From positions 73,662 to 137,661 of the forward strand of contig CALKVK010000018.1 of assembly GCA_937996235.1 (NCBI GenBank): a DNA stretch of 64,000 bases, written 5' to 3'. Shown here in pieces: positions 28,503 through 36,669 of the stretch. Origin of the DNA: an uncultured bacterium. GTDB lineage: Bacteria > Planctomycetota > JAJSAM01 > JAJVHW01. The notes beneath the pieces were generated by a model that did not search any database, was not told the DNA's origin, and worked only from the letters and a program-made list of their open reading frames with translations. The translations under genes and the position numbers were made by a program. The stretch's first letter is position 1; each line of letters begins with the position of its first letter.

Positions 28503-29942
28503 TCAGCGCGATCCGCGCGTCCGCCACGTCAGCGCGGCGACCTGCCCCTGTCGCGCGAGATCCGCGGCCTCGCCGAGTACGCGCGCCGCCTCCTGGGGCG
28601 CGTGGAAGCCCATCGAGTTCTCGGCCGCGATGAAGTCGAGCCGCCACTGCGCCTTGCGCTGGAGCTCGAGAGCCGGCGCCAGCTCCGCGTCTCCCGCCCC
28701 GTCCGCGCGCGCCGCGACGACAGCATCGATGAGGTCCATGAGCGCCTTGCCGGCGTTCTGCAGGAGCTCGTGGTTGCGGTCCTGGATTGCCGCGACGCGC
28801 GCCTTCAGTTCGTCTTCGGGGAACTTGTGGCAGGTCTGGCACGCGCGCGCGACGTTCAGCAGCGGACTCCGCACCCAGTGGTCGGAGACCTTCGTCGCGC
28901 CGTCCCGCATGTAGGGCATGTGGCAGTCTGCGCACGCCACCCCGCTGCGCGCGTGGACGCCCTGGCTCCACAGCTCGAACTCGGGGTGCTGCGCCTTCAG
29001 GACGGGCGCGCCGGTCTCCGCGTGCCGGTAGTCGAAGAAGCGGGCGCCGTCGTCGAACGTCGTCGCGTCCCAGAACGCCTCGGTGTCGTCGGCGGTCAGG
29101 CCACGGCCCCATGGGAACGTGAGCTTGAACTTGCTCGAGCAGTAGTACTCCACGTGGCACTGGCCGCAGACGAACGAGCGCATCTCGGTGCGCGTGGCGT
29201 CGGTGTTCGGGTCGTACGGCCGCGCGCGCCCGCCCTCGCGCCAACGCTGTACCGAGGGGAGATGCGGCACGGGGGCGTCGCCCTCGGCGAGCGCACGGAT
29301 GCCCTGGAGGAAGCCGGGACGCGTGACGCGGATGCGCATCGTCGCGGGATCGTGGCAGTCCACGCACGAGACCGGGTGTGCGGTGCCCATGGCGTGGAGC
29401 TCCGCGCGCGCGTCCTGGTACGACATCTTGTACGTCATCTCGAAGCCCTTGACCGCGTCGCCGTCGCCGAGCTTCCTGTACAGCGGCATCACCGACGCGT
29501 GGCAGTGCAGGCACGAGCCGGACTGCGGCTTCGTCTGCCGCTGCGTCTGCTCCTGGTCCTCGAGCATGTACGCGTGCCCGCGCCGGTCGCGGTAGTCGAT
29601 GGAGAACGCGTAGCCGAGGAACATGCGCTTCAGCCAGGGGTCGCGCTGGATCTTCTCCTCGGGCAGCGCCTCGCTGCCGCCGTGTCCGCCGAAGCGCGTG
29701 CGCGTGGCGATCGCGGTGAGCCGGTACGTCTCGTACTGACGCGGCCAGTTCACTCCCCACACGGCCGGGTCGGTCGTGTCCTCCGTCACCTCGCTCAGAC
29801 GCACGAACGGCGCGCGCGCCTCGGCCTTGCGGTCCGAGACGTTCAGGAGCAGCGCCGTCACGCCGGCCGTCGCCACGGCGACGACGGCGATCACGAGCAG
29901 ATACGGCCAGACGCGGCCGGCGACCGGGGAACTACGGCGCAT
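28503..29942 (-). CDS. nrfA: Ammonia-forming cytochrome c nitrite reductase, catalytic subunit
   Basis: 479 residues. An N-terminal helix (WPYLLVIAVVAVATAGVTALLL) acts as signal or anchor. Five haem c motifs are present: CLHCH (144-148), CVDCH (193-197), CGQCH (259-263), CADCH (337-341) and CQTCH (368-372). The first, catalytic haem has His rather than the Lys of the common CxxCK form. HVEYY carries the active-site Tyr and KAQHPEFELW...GVACADCHMPY is the NrfA signature. It reduces nitrite to ammonium with six electrons. ATG 29942 has an AGGAGAG site and overlaps nrfH by 11 bases. Confidence 0.96.
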   Translation of the reverse strand: MRRSSPVAGRVWPYLLVIAVVAVATAGVTALLLNVSDRKAEARAPFVRLSEVTEDTTDPAVWGVNWPRQYETYRLTAIATRTRFGGHGGSEALPEEKIQRDPWLKRMFLGYAFSIDYRDRRGHAYMLEDQEQTQRQTKPQSGSCLHCHASVMPLYRKLGDGDAVKGFEMTYKMSYQDARAELHAMGTAHPVSCVDCHDPATMRIRVTRPGFLQGIRALAEGDAPVPHLPSVQRWREGGRARPYDPNTDATRTEMRSFVCGQCHVEYYCSSKFKLTFPWGRGLTADDTEAFWDATTFDDGARFFDYRHAETGAPVLKAQHPEFELWSQGVHARSGVACADCHMPYMRDGATKVSDHWVRSPLLNVARACQTCHKFPEDELKARVAAIQDRNHELLQNAGKALMDLIDAVVAARADGAGDAELAPALELQRKAQWRLDFIAAENSMGFHAPQEAARVLGEAADLARQGQVAALTWRTRGSR

Positions 29943-30468
29943 CGTTCTCTCCTGCTGCGGGGCGGTCGGCGTCCACCCCGCGCTCCTCGGCACCGCGCCA
30001 CGGACCGCCGAGCCCGGCACGCGGGCCGTGACCGACCGACGCATGGCACCGCACGCAGCGCGGTGCGCCCTCCTCGGCGACGGCCGCGAGGTCGTGGATC
30101 ACGTCCGCATGACAGCGCAGGCAGTTCGCGTGGAGGATCTCGGCGTTCGGCGGCGTGATCGCGATCGGCTCCGGGAAGTCCTGGAGCGTGAAGGCCCGCG
30201 AGTGGTTCCAGCCGTTGCGCAACTTCGCGGCGTACTTCGCGGCGAACTCCGTCGGCAGGTGGCACTCGACGCACGTCGCCGCCGTGTGATGACTCGACTT
30301 CTGCCATGAGTCGAACTGCGACTGCATGATGTGGCAGTTCGCGCACGCGCGCGGGTCCGTGCTCAGGTACGACGTCCCCTCCGCGTAGTCGAAGGTGGCG
30401 AAGCCGACGCCGGCGAGGACGCCGACGGCGACGGATGCCCAGATCGCGGGACTCTGCGCGCGCTTCAT
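29932..30468 (-). CDS. nrfH: NapC/NirT-type membrane tetrahaem cytochrome c (NrfH)
   Basis: 178 residues. One N-terminal membrane helix (IWASVAVGVLAGVGFATF) is followed by four CxxCH motifs: CANCH (42-46), CVECH (66-70), CLRCH (116-120) and CVRCH (138-142). The layout is that of NrfH, which takes electrons from menaquinol and passes them to NrfA. HIMQSQFDSWQKSSHH is the conserved haem-1 region. Gene order nrfH-nrfA with overlap is the canonical two-gene form. The C-terminus is about 20 residues longer and polar. Confidence 0.95.
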   Translation of the reverse strand: MKRAQSPAIWASVAVGVLAGVGFATFDYAEGTSYLSTDPRACANCHIMQSQFDSWQKSSHHTAATCVECHLPTEFAAKYAAKLRNGWNHSRAFTLQDFPEPIAITPPNAEILHANCLRCHADVIHDLAAVAEEGAPRCVRCHASVGHGPRAGLGGPWRGAEERGVDADRPAAGENDAP

Positions 30469-30482
30469 GGAGACCGTCGGCG

Positions 30483-30488
30483 AGGCTA
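30483..30488 (-). promoter_or_regulatory. Candidate -10 element TAGCCT of nrfHA
   Basis: TAGCCT on the minus strand ends 14 bases before ATG 30468. No FNR/NnrR-type palindrome is evident nearby. Confidence 0.35.
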
Positions 30489-30603
30489 GCCGCGGGTCGG
30501 CCGGACACCGATGCAGACACGAGCGCCGCCGCGCGGAGCGGTGTCGATGCGTGACCGGGATGACACCACCGAGCGCGCGGCGGAAGGAGCGGCCGACGGG
30601 GGC

Positions 30604-31125
30604 TCAGCCGGCGCGGTGCTGCATCGACGCCAGCACGACCTCGGCGACACCCGAGAGGCCGTGCAGCCGGCGCACGAGCGAGAGCTGTCCGAGGTGCAGG
30701 CCCTCGTGGGCGACGAGGAACTGCAGCGCGTCCGCGACGGTGCGCCGGCCGCCGTCGGGGAAGTCGGGCGTGTACGTCGCCGCGAGCGTGGCGTCGTCGG
30801 CCTCGGCGAGCGCTCCGGCGATGGCGGCGCCGAGCGCGGTGAACTCGGCGAGCAGCGCCTCCGGCGCGGCGTAGGCCGATGCCGGCGCGGCGGGCTCGCC
30901 GAACGGCGTGCCCGCGCCGGGCGACGCCGGGGGCGCGTCGGCGCGGAGGTTCGCGGCGATCGAGCGCCGCACCTCGTTCACGTGCGCGAAGAGCCATACG
31001 GCGTGGTTGACGTGTGCGTGCGGGCGCTCCGTCCACATCGCGGGCGTGAAGCCGGCGACGGCGGAGGTGCCGAACAGGTCGTGGATGCGGAACTGCTGCG
31101 CGAGGGCGCGGACGGACTCGGACAC
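30604..31125 (-). CDS. DinB-like metal-dependent hydrolase/thiol-transferase-fold protein
   Basis: 173 residues. A four-helix-bundle DinB_2 pattern with metal-ligand histidines in NHAVWLFAHVNEVRR and AHEGLHLGQLSLVRR. The family includes damage-induced and bacillithiol/mycothiol-related transferases; the substrate is unknown. GTG 31125 is set by an excellent Shine-Dalgarno (AAAGGAG, five bases before the start). It is divergent from the tetR gene, with two perfect palindromes between them, so it is probably the regulated target. Confidence 0.85.
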   Translation of the reverse strand: MSESVRALAQQFRIHDLFGTSAVAGFTPAMWTERPHAHVNHAVWLFAHVNEVRRSIAANLRADAPPASPGAGTPFGEPAAPASAYAAPEALLAEFTALGAAIAGALAEADDATLAATYTPDFPDGGRRTVADALQFLVAHEGLHLGQLSLVRRLHGLSGVAEVVLASMQHRAG

Positions 31126-31152
31126 GGGGACTCCTTTCCCGGAGGGACTTCT

Positions 31153-31168
31153 TGTACCGATAGGTACA
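31153..31168. promoter_or_regulatory. Operator 1: perfect palindrome TGTACC-GATA-GGTACA
   Basis: Six-base arms and a four-base centre in the dinB/tetR gap. It is an AT-richer island in GC-rich surroundings and the first of two copies 21 bp apart. Confidence 0.8.
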
Positions 31169-31173
31169 GTCGA

Positions 31174-31189
31174 TGTACCGAATGGTACA
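31174..31189. promoter_or_regulatory. Operator 2: perfect palindrome TGTACC-GAAT-GGTACA
   Basis: Identical arms to operator 1, 21 bp downstream (two helical turns, same face), and 48 bases before the tetR ATG. Likely bound by the adjacent TetR protein. Confidence 0.8.
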
Positions 31190-31237
31190 TACGTCGAGGA
31201 GGCCGTCAAGCGACGTCTACACTGGGACGATCCGCCG

Positions 31238-31873
31238 ATGGCGCCGAAGCAGCCCCCCGCCACCCCCTCGCCGTCCGCGCAGGCGACCGCCGACGCGCGC
31301 CGGCGCATCCTCGACGCGGCGTTCGACCTCTTCCACGGACAGGGCGTCGAGGGCACCGGACTCGAGCAGATCCTCGAGCGCTCGGGCACGGGGAAGAGCC
31401 AGCTCTACCACTACTTCGGGAGCAAGGACGGGCTCGTGCTCGCGGTCGTCCTCGACTTCGAGCAGCGCCTCCTGCGCGGCGAGCTGCCGGGCGCAGGCGG
31501 TGTGCACTCGCTCGACGACGTCGCGCGCTGGTTCGATGCGTTCGTCGGCTTCCAGCGCGCGACGGGCGCGGTACGCCACTGCCCCATGGCGACGATCGCG
31601 GCCGACCTCGATCCCGGCGACGAGGAGACGCGCGCGACGATCGTGCGCATCTTCGACCGCGCCCGCGCCCCGCTCCGCGACTACTTCGCCGCGTGCGCCG
31701 CCGGCGGCCGCCTCGCGCCCGGCGCGGACGCCGACGACCTCGCCGACTTCTGCATCGTCGTGATGCAGGGCGGGCTGCTGGTCTCGCGGGTGCGCCGCGA
31801 CCCCGAGGCGTTCGCACGCGCCGCGGCGCAGGCGCTCGCACACGTGCGCGCGCTCGTGCGCGAGCGGGACTGA
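31238..31873 (+). CDS. TetR/AcrR family transcriptional repressor
   Basis: 211 residues. The N-terminal TetR domain has ARRRILDAAFDLFHGQG and the HTH GTGLEQILERSGTGKSQLYHYFGSKDGLV. The ligand domain (about 80-211) includes VRHCPMATIAADLD. It most likely represses itself and the divergent DinB-like gene through the two 16-bp palindromes; the inducing ligand is unknown. ATG 31238 is chosen because it opens just before the HTH domain and leaves the operators outside the gene. The stop lies four bases from the remnant on the other strand. Confidence 0.93.
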   Translation: MAPKQPPATPSPSAQATADARRRILDAAFDLFHGQGVEGTGLEQILERSGTGKSQLYHYFGSKDGLVLAVVLDFEQRLLRGELPGAGGVHSLDDVARWFDAFVGFQRATGAVRHCPMATIAADLDPGDEETRATIVRIFDRARAPLRDYFAACAAGGRLAPGADADDLADFCIVVMQGGLLVSRVRRDPEAFARAAAQALAHVRALVRERD

Positions 31874-31877
31874 GGGC

Positions 31878-32020
31878 TCAGAACCGCGAGCGGAGCGTCG
31901 AGGCGTTCCAGGTCGCGGTCTTCTCGTTCAGCGTGTCGTTCAGCGTGGCGCAGAGGATGCGCTCGCCGTCGGTGCGCACGTTCACGAGTCCGTGCGTGCA
32001 GCGCCGCCGCGCGTCGCGCA
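31878..32020 (-). pseudogene. Gene remnant: C-terminal fragment of a secreted-type protein
   Basis: The minus-strand frame reads THGLVNVRTDGERILCATL, then NDTLNEKTATWNASTLRSRF and a TGA stop. The composition is unlike the Arg/Ala/Pro-rich shadows of other genes here and looks like the true C-terminus of a protein. No start codon or Shine-Dalgarno lies just upstream, and the frame then degenerates. Codon use is less GC-biased than in neighbours. I do not know the parent family. It could be the decayed 3' end of a deleted gene. Confidence 0.35.
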
Positions 32021-32033
32021 GGATCTGCGGCCG

Positions 32034-32870
32034 ATGCCCACCCGCTCCGCTCGGCGCGACGCCGACCCGGTGCTGCTCCCGGGCGTGCTGCTCGCGTGCA
32101 CGGGGGCGCTCGGCCTGCTGGTCGTCGCCTTCGCGTGCATCCCGCTCGCGCAGGCCACCTCGGCCTCGCACGGCGTACGGTTCGCCGTGCTCGCGACGTT
32201 CGCCGTGCTGTTCGGCGTGCCGTCGCTGCTCGCCGTCGTGGGCGCGCTCGCCGCGCTGCGCAGGAGCAGCTATCGGATGGCCGTGCTCGGGAGCGTCGCG
32301 AGCTGGGCGGCGGTGCACACGACCGTCCTCGGGATCTCGGTCGGGATCTGGCTGTTCGTGGTCCTGCGCCGGCCCGAGGTGCGCGCGACGTTCCGCGGCG
32401 CGGGACAGCGCACGCGCGCCCGCGTCGTCAGGCCCGGCATGGACTTCGTCGCCGCCAACGCGCCGGGCGCGGTCGCACGCGCACCGCTCTCGGGCGCGCC
32501 GCCGCGCCATCCGACGTCCGCGCCCGCGGCGTGCATGATCGTGTGCGGCGCGCTCGGCGTGCTGCTCTGGGCCGCCGTGGCTCTCCTCGGAGCGCGGCCG
32601 GCGGAGACGGAGCCGCCGCCGACGCTGCTGCTCTTCGTCGAGTTCGTGGTCGCGTGCGTCGTCCTCGCAGGCGGCATCGCGATGGCGCGGCGGCGGGCGT
32701 GGGAGCTCGCCGTCGCCGGCGCGGGGCTGCTGCTCGTGTCGTGCGTCTGCGCGCTGCCGGGGATCCCGGTCGGGATCTGGTCGCTGGTCGTGCTGCTCCG
32801 CCCCGACGTCCGGGCCTCGTTCGCGGGCGGCGCGCCCCGTCCGCCGGGACCGCAGCGCCCGCGCCGCTGA
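32034..32870 (+). CDS. Membrane protein with an internal duplication
   Basis: 278 residues with about eight hydrophobic segments. The two halves match: the first (about 15-120) ends in VGIWLFVVLRRPEVRATF and the second (about 160-265) in VGIWSLVVLLRPDVRASF. Each half begins with a C-x(3)-GALGxL-type helix. This is a clear two-fold tandem duplication of a four-helix unit joined by a basic/Pro-rich linker. No family recognised. ATG 32034 has no clear Shine-Dalgarno. Confidence 0.7.
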   Translation: MPTRSARRDADPVLLPGVLLACTGALGLLVVAFACIPLAQATSASHGVRFAVLATFAVLFGVPSLLAVVGALAALRRSSYRMAVLGSVASWAAVHTTVLGISVGIWLFVVLRRPEVRATFRGAGQRTRARVVRPGMDFVAANAPGAVARAPLSGAPPRHPTSAPAACMIVCGALGVLLWAAVALLGARPAETEPPPTLLLFVEFVVACVVLAGGIAMARRRAWELAVAGAGLLLVSCVCALPGIPVGIWSLVVLLRPDVRASFAGGAPRPPGPQRPRR

Positions 32871-32898
32871 CGACGGTCGCGGCGCGGCGGCACGCGCC

Positions 32899-34638
32899 TC
32901 AGCCGTAGCGCGGTCCGTGCCAGTCCCACGCGCCCAGCTCGGCCTGGACGTCGAGGTGGTCCACGCCCTCGAGGTGGTCGAGCGCGAGGCGCGGGAGCGC
33001 CGCGCGGCGGCGTCCGCCGGCGGCGGACGGGTCGGCGGCGAACGTCTCGCGGAGAGCGCGCAGCGCGGCCACGTGACACCCCGCGCCCGCGACGAGCGGC
33101 GACTCCGCCAGCGCGGCCAGAGCGCCCGCGGCCCCCTGCGGACGCAGCCGCTCGGCGAGGTGGATCGCTCCGAGGCGCAGCCCGTCGCGGTCGTCCGGGC
33201 GGCGCAGCTCGGCGAGGAGCGCCGCGCTCGCGATGTCGGCGGGGGCGAGCGCCGCCACGGCCTGCAGCGCGGCGTCGCCCGCGAGCGGCCGCGCGCGCGC
33301 GTCGGCGAGGGTCGCGAGCGCGGGCTCGAGCGCGCGCGGGTCGCGCGCGTGCGTCAGCGCGTGCAGCGCGACGCGGCGCACCACCGGCTCGACGTCGCGG
33401 GCCAGAGCGAGCAGCGTGTCGGTGGCGCCGGGCAGGCCGCGCGTCGCGAGGTCGAGCAGGCCGACCGCGGCGCCGTGGCGCAGGCTCCAGGCGGGCGCGC
33501 GCGCGACCTCGGCGAGGAGCAGCACCCCGGCGCCGCCCGTGTCCCCCCAGTCGTGCGCGACGAGCGCGGCGCGCTGCGCGGCGGGCGGGCACGTGTCGCC
33601 GAGCAGGAGCGCGCGGGCCTGCGCGAGGTCCACGGGCGGTCGCACGCGGACGCCGTGTGCGTCGCAGACCTCCGCGGTCTCCGGATCGAGGCGCAGCTCG
33701 GCGTCGATCTCGCCGCTCTCGTCGGCGCCGCACTCCCACGGCACGTCGCCCGACGCGCCGCCCTCGGCGGGCGCGGCCTCGCGGTCGCCGCGCTCGAGTT
33801 CGTCGAGGAGCCAGCGCACCGGCGCGACCCAGCGCTCGAGGCGCCGGCGCGCGCGCGGCGTGGCGGCGTCGAGGGCGAGGAGCGTGCGCGAGCCGAGCAG
33901 GTCGAGCGCGGCGTCGACGGCCCCCGCGTCGGAGCCGCGGCGCGCGTCGGAGAGCGCGAGCATGACGCCGACGCAGGGGAAGTCCTCGAGCGCCTCGAGC
34001 GCCGCGCCGCGCACGTCGTCGTCCGGGTCGCCCAGCAGCCGCACCAGGTCGAACGTCAGCGCGAGCGGCTCGTCGTACAGCGCGGCGCGGCACGCGATCT
34101 CGCGCACGAGCGGGTCCGGGTCGCGCAGCCCGTGCCCCACGGCCTCGACGAGCCCGGGCGTGCGGGCCGCGGCGACCAGCGCCTCGGCGGCGGCACGCCG
34201 GACGGCGACGGCGGGGTCGCCGACGAGCGCGACCAGGCGCTCCTCGTCGGCCGCGTCGAGGAACGTCGTCCCGTACGCGCGGACGAGGTCGTCGGCGTGC
34301 AGCGTCCACAGGAGCGCCTGCGCGCGGGGCGGATCGTCGAACGGCAGCGCCCCGAGCACGCGCAGCGCCGCCTCGCGCACGCCGCGCGGGCGCGCAGCTT
34401 CGAGCAGCGCGCGCTCGAGCGGCGCGGCGGCGCGCAGGTCCTCGAGGGCTGCGAGCGTGTCGGCGACGTCGTCGCGTGCCTCGTCGACGAGGTCCGGCTC
34501 GAGCAGCAGCTCGACGAGCTCCGGGACGACCCCGCGCTCCCCGGCGTCGCGGATCTCGTCGAGCCGCGCGAGCAGCGCCGTGCGGCGCGCGCGTGAGGTG
34601 CGCCGGTGCGCGGGATCGGGGGCGGGCTCGGCGGTCAT
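32899..34638 (-). CDS. Large cytoplasmic HEAT-repeat protein
   Basis: 579 residues without a signal peptide. Regular HEAT/PBS-lyase-like repeats occur throughout, e.g. LVALVGDPAVAVRRAAAEALVA, LVRLLGDPDDDVRGAALEALE and LLALARDVEPVVRRVALHALTHA. A central non-repeat segment (about 300-350) has ECGADESGEIDAEL. Such solenoids act as scaffolds; no enzymatic motif is seen. A TACAGT element lies 28 bases upstream of ATG 34638. It is divergent from the parA gene. Confidence 0.8.
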   Translation of the reverse strand: MTAEPAPDPAHRRTSRARRTALLARLDEIRDAGERGVVPELVELLLEPDLVDEARDDVADTLAALEDLRAAAPLERALLEAARPRGVREAALRVLGALPFDDPPRAQALLWTLHADDLVRAYGTTFLDAADEERLVALVGDPAVAVRRAAAEALVAAARTPGLVEAVGHGLRDPDPLVREIACRAALYDEPLALTFDLVRLLGDPDDDVRGAALEALEDFPCVGVMLALSDARRGSDAGAVDAALDLLGSRTLLALDAATPRARRRLERWVAPVRWLLDELERGDREAAPAEGGASGDVPWECGADESGEIDAELRLDPETAEVCDAHGVRVRPPVDLAQARALLLGDTCPPAAQRAALVAHDWGDTGGAGVLLLAEVARAPAWSLRHGAAVGLLDLATRGLPGATDTLLALARDVEPVVRRVALHALTHARDPRALEPALATLADARARPLAGDAALQAVAALAPADIASAALLAELRRPDDRDGLRLGAIHLAERLRPQGAAGALAALAESPLVAGAGCHVAALRALRETFAADPSAAGGRRRAALPRLALDHLEGVDHLDVQAELGAWDWHGPRYG

Positions 34639-34666
34639 CGCGGGGCGGGCCGTCGGGGCCCGCGGC

Positions 34667-34672
34667 ACTGTA
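34667..34672 (-). promoter_or_regulatory. Candidate -10 element TACAGT of the HEAT gene
   Basis: TACAGT on the minus strand, 28 bases before ATG 34638. Confidence 0.35.
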
Positions 34673-34745
34673 GCGAGCGACACCCCCACGCGGCGGGCCG
34701 GGTGCCGGGGGCGACCCGGCGTGCGGCCGCGTCCCCGCGGGGTGG

Positions 34746-34751
34746 TAGCGT
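34746..34751 (+). promoter_or_regulatory. Candidate -10 element TAGCGT of parA-like gene
   Basis: TAGCGT ends ten bases before ATG 34762. It includes the alternative in-frame GTG at 34750, which favours the ATG. Confidence 0.35.
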
Positions 34752-34761
34752 GGGCGACGAG

Positions 34762-36321
34762 ATGGCGACGCGCATCATCGCGGTGCTGAACCAGAAGGGC
34801 GGGGTCGGCAAGACCACGACCTGCGTCAACCTCGGCGCGGCGCTCGCACGCCGGGGCCGGCGCGTCCTCCTGGTGGACATGGATCCCCAGGCGAACCTCT
34901 CGGTCCACGTCGGCATGGAACCGCACAAGCTGACGAAGACCACGTACTCGCTGCTGCTCGGCAAGCACGGCCTCGCCGAGGCGGTGCAGCCGACCGACAC
35001 GCCGGGGCTCTTCGTGGTGCCCTCGACGCTCGGTCTCGCCAACGCGGAGATCCAGCTCGCCTCCACCGTCGGGCGCGAGCTGGTGCTGCGCGAGGCGCTC
35101 GAGGAGTGGCTGCACCCGGCGCCCGAAGGGCAGGGCCCGGGCGGCGCACCGCTGCCGTTCGGACAGACGCCCGCCGTCGGCGAGGCCGACGCGCCGGGGC
35201 GGCCGTCCGCCGACTTCGTGCTCATCGACTGCCCGCCGTCGCTCGGCACCCTCACCATGAACGCGCTGTGCGCCGCCGGCGAGGTGCTGCTGCCGATCCA
35301 GACCGAGTTCTTCGCGCTCCAGGGCGTGGCCGGGATCCTCGAGTCGGTGAAGGCGGTGCAGCGGCTCAACCGCGGTCTGCGCCTCTCCATGGTCGTCCCG
35401 TCGATGGTGGACCGCCGCACCACGCTCGCGCGCGACGTGCTCGACGAGGTGCGGGGCTACTTCGGCGACGTCGTCACGAAGACCGAGATCCGCAAGAACG
35501 TGAAGCTGGCCGAAGCCCCGAGCCACGGGCGCACGATCTTCGGATGGGACGCGCGCAGCAACGGCGCCGAGGACTACGACCATCTGGCGGCCGAGGTGCT
35601 CGGCGAGCTGGAGCAGACTCCTGCGCCCGCGGCGTCCGAGTCGCGGCCCGCCGCGGCGGAGAGCGCGGCGGTCGCCGAGACGACGACGGAGCCGTCGGAG
35701 TCGGCGCAGTCGGCGGGCAGCGCGTCCACGCCCGCGTCCGAGGCGGCGAGCAGCACGGTCGAGCCGGGCGCACCGGCCGAGCCGTGCGACGCGGCGGGAC
35801 CCGTCGCGGCGGATCCCGCCGCGGCGCCTGCGGCGGCGCCGGATCCGGCGCCCGCCCCCGCCGAGACGGCTCCCGTCGCCGCCGCTCCTGCGACCGACCC
35901 GCAGCACGTCGCGCTCGCGGATCTGCCCGACACGCGCCCTGCGACACCCGCAGCCGACCCGGACCACGTCGCGTTCGCCTCCCCGCCGGAAGCGGCGTCC
36001 GCCGCGTCGGCCGAGGTCGACGTCACCGAGGTGCGCGTCCCGCTGGAGCAGCCGCCGTCCGCCGAGTCGGTGGACGACGCGGCCCTCGCGCTGGGCGGCG
36101 CGGCACCGGCCTGGCCGAGTCCGCAGCCCGGGCTCGCGCCGGACTCCGTGACGGGCGCCGGCCCGTCCGCTCCCGCGGTCGCGTTCGACGACGCGGCCGA
36201 CGGGTTCGGCGGCGCGCTCTCCGTCGCGGAGCCCGCGTCCGACGACGACACGACCGCCTCGGTCGGCACCCCGGCCGACGAGCCCGCCGCCTACGATCCG
36301 TGGCGGCCCGAGACGTGGTAG
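34762..36321 (+). CDS. ParA/Soj-family ATPase with long low-complexity C-terminal tail
   Basis: 519 residues. Residues 1-290 are a canonical ParA ATPase: deviant Walker A KGGVGKTT with the signature lysine, DMDPQANLS and Walker B LIDCPPSLGTLT, then RTTLARDVLDEV and EAPSHGRTIF. Unusually, about 35 residues rich in Gly/Pro are inserted before Walker B. The last about 230 residues are Ala/Pro/Glu/Ser-rich and disordered, with a partial repeat (DPQHVALA / DPDHVAFA). ParA ATPases position chromosomes, plasmids or protein arrays. No parB or parS-like site is next to it, so its cargo is unknown. Confidence 0.9.
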   Translation: MATRIIAVLNQKGGVGKTTTCVNLGAALARRGRRVLLVDMDPQANLSVHVGMEPHKLTKTTYSLLLGKHGLAEAVQPTDTPGLFVVPSTLGLANAEIQLASTVGRELVLREALEEWLHPAPEGQGPGGAPLPFGQTPAVGEADAPGRPSADFVLIDCPPSLGTLTMNALCAAGEVLLPIQTEFFALQGVAGILESVKAVQRLNRGLRLSMVVPSMVDRRTTLARDVLDEVRGYFGDVVTKTEIRKNVKLAEAPSHGRTIFGWDARSNGAEDYDHLAAEVLGELEQTPAPAASESRPAAAESAAVAETTTEPSESAQSAGSASTPASEAASSTVEPGAPAEPCDAAGPVAADPAAAPAAAPDPAPAPAETAPVAAAPATDPQHVALADLPDTRPATPAADPDHVAFASPPEAASAASAEVDVTEVRVPLEQPPSAESVDDAALALGGAAPAWPSPQPGLAPDSVTGAGPSAPAVAFDDAADGFGGALSVAEPASDDDTTASVGTPADEPAAYDPWRPETW

Positions 36322-36324
36322 TTG

Positions 36325-36480
36325 GCGATCCGCTGACGCGGCTCGCGGTGGGTAGTCGCGATCCGCTGACGCGGCTCGCGGTGCTAGTCGCGATCCGCTC
36401 ACGCGGCTCGCTGTGGTCGTTGGCGAGGCGCTGACGCGGCGGGGTTCGCGGGCGACCCGCTGACGCGGCTCGCGCGGTGC
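36325..36480. repeat. Five degenerate tandem copies of a 28-33 bp unit with CCGCTGACGCGG hairpin core
   Basis: Units start near 36325, 36358, 36390, 36423 and 36452. Each is built on GCGATCCGCTGACGCGGCTC. Core CCGC-TGAC-GCGG is self-complementary. Copy 3 has CTCACG and copy 4 has GGCGCTGACG. The array follows the parA-like stop directly and probably folds as RNA or is a protein-binding array. The same 12-mer occurs once more at 53457-53468. Confidence 0.75.
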
Positions 36481-36669
36481 CCGGCGGCGGGCGGGCGACG
36501 CCACGAGCGCGGTGCCGGTCGGCGCACGGCGGACGCGACGGCCGGTGGACGGCCGCCGCCGGGCTCGCGAGGGCTCCTCACGCGCGGTCCGCCGACCTGC
36601 CGATACGGGGTCGGAAGCCGCCTTCGGACGCCCTCGGGAAGGGGGCGCCCGCCGCGCGGTGCCGTCGCC
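36481..36669. other. Non-coding remainder of the parA-kinase gap
   Basis: With the repeat array this makes a 348-base gap. After the array I see no convincing promoter, terminator or small gene, only GC-rich sequence up to the kinase ATG. Confidence 0.5.

Noticed and set aside
36322..36480. CRISPR array at the tandem repeat
   Set aside because: Repeats are degenerate and directly adjoining, with no unique spacers of constant length and no cas genes.
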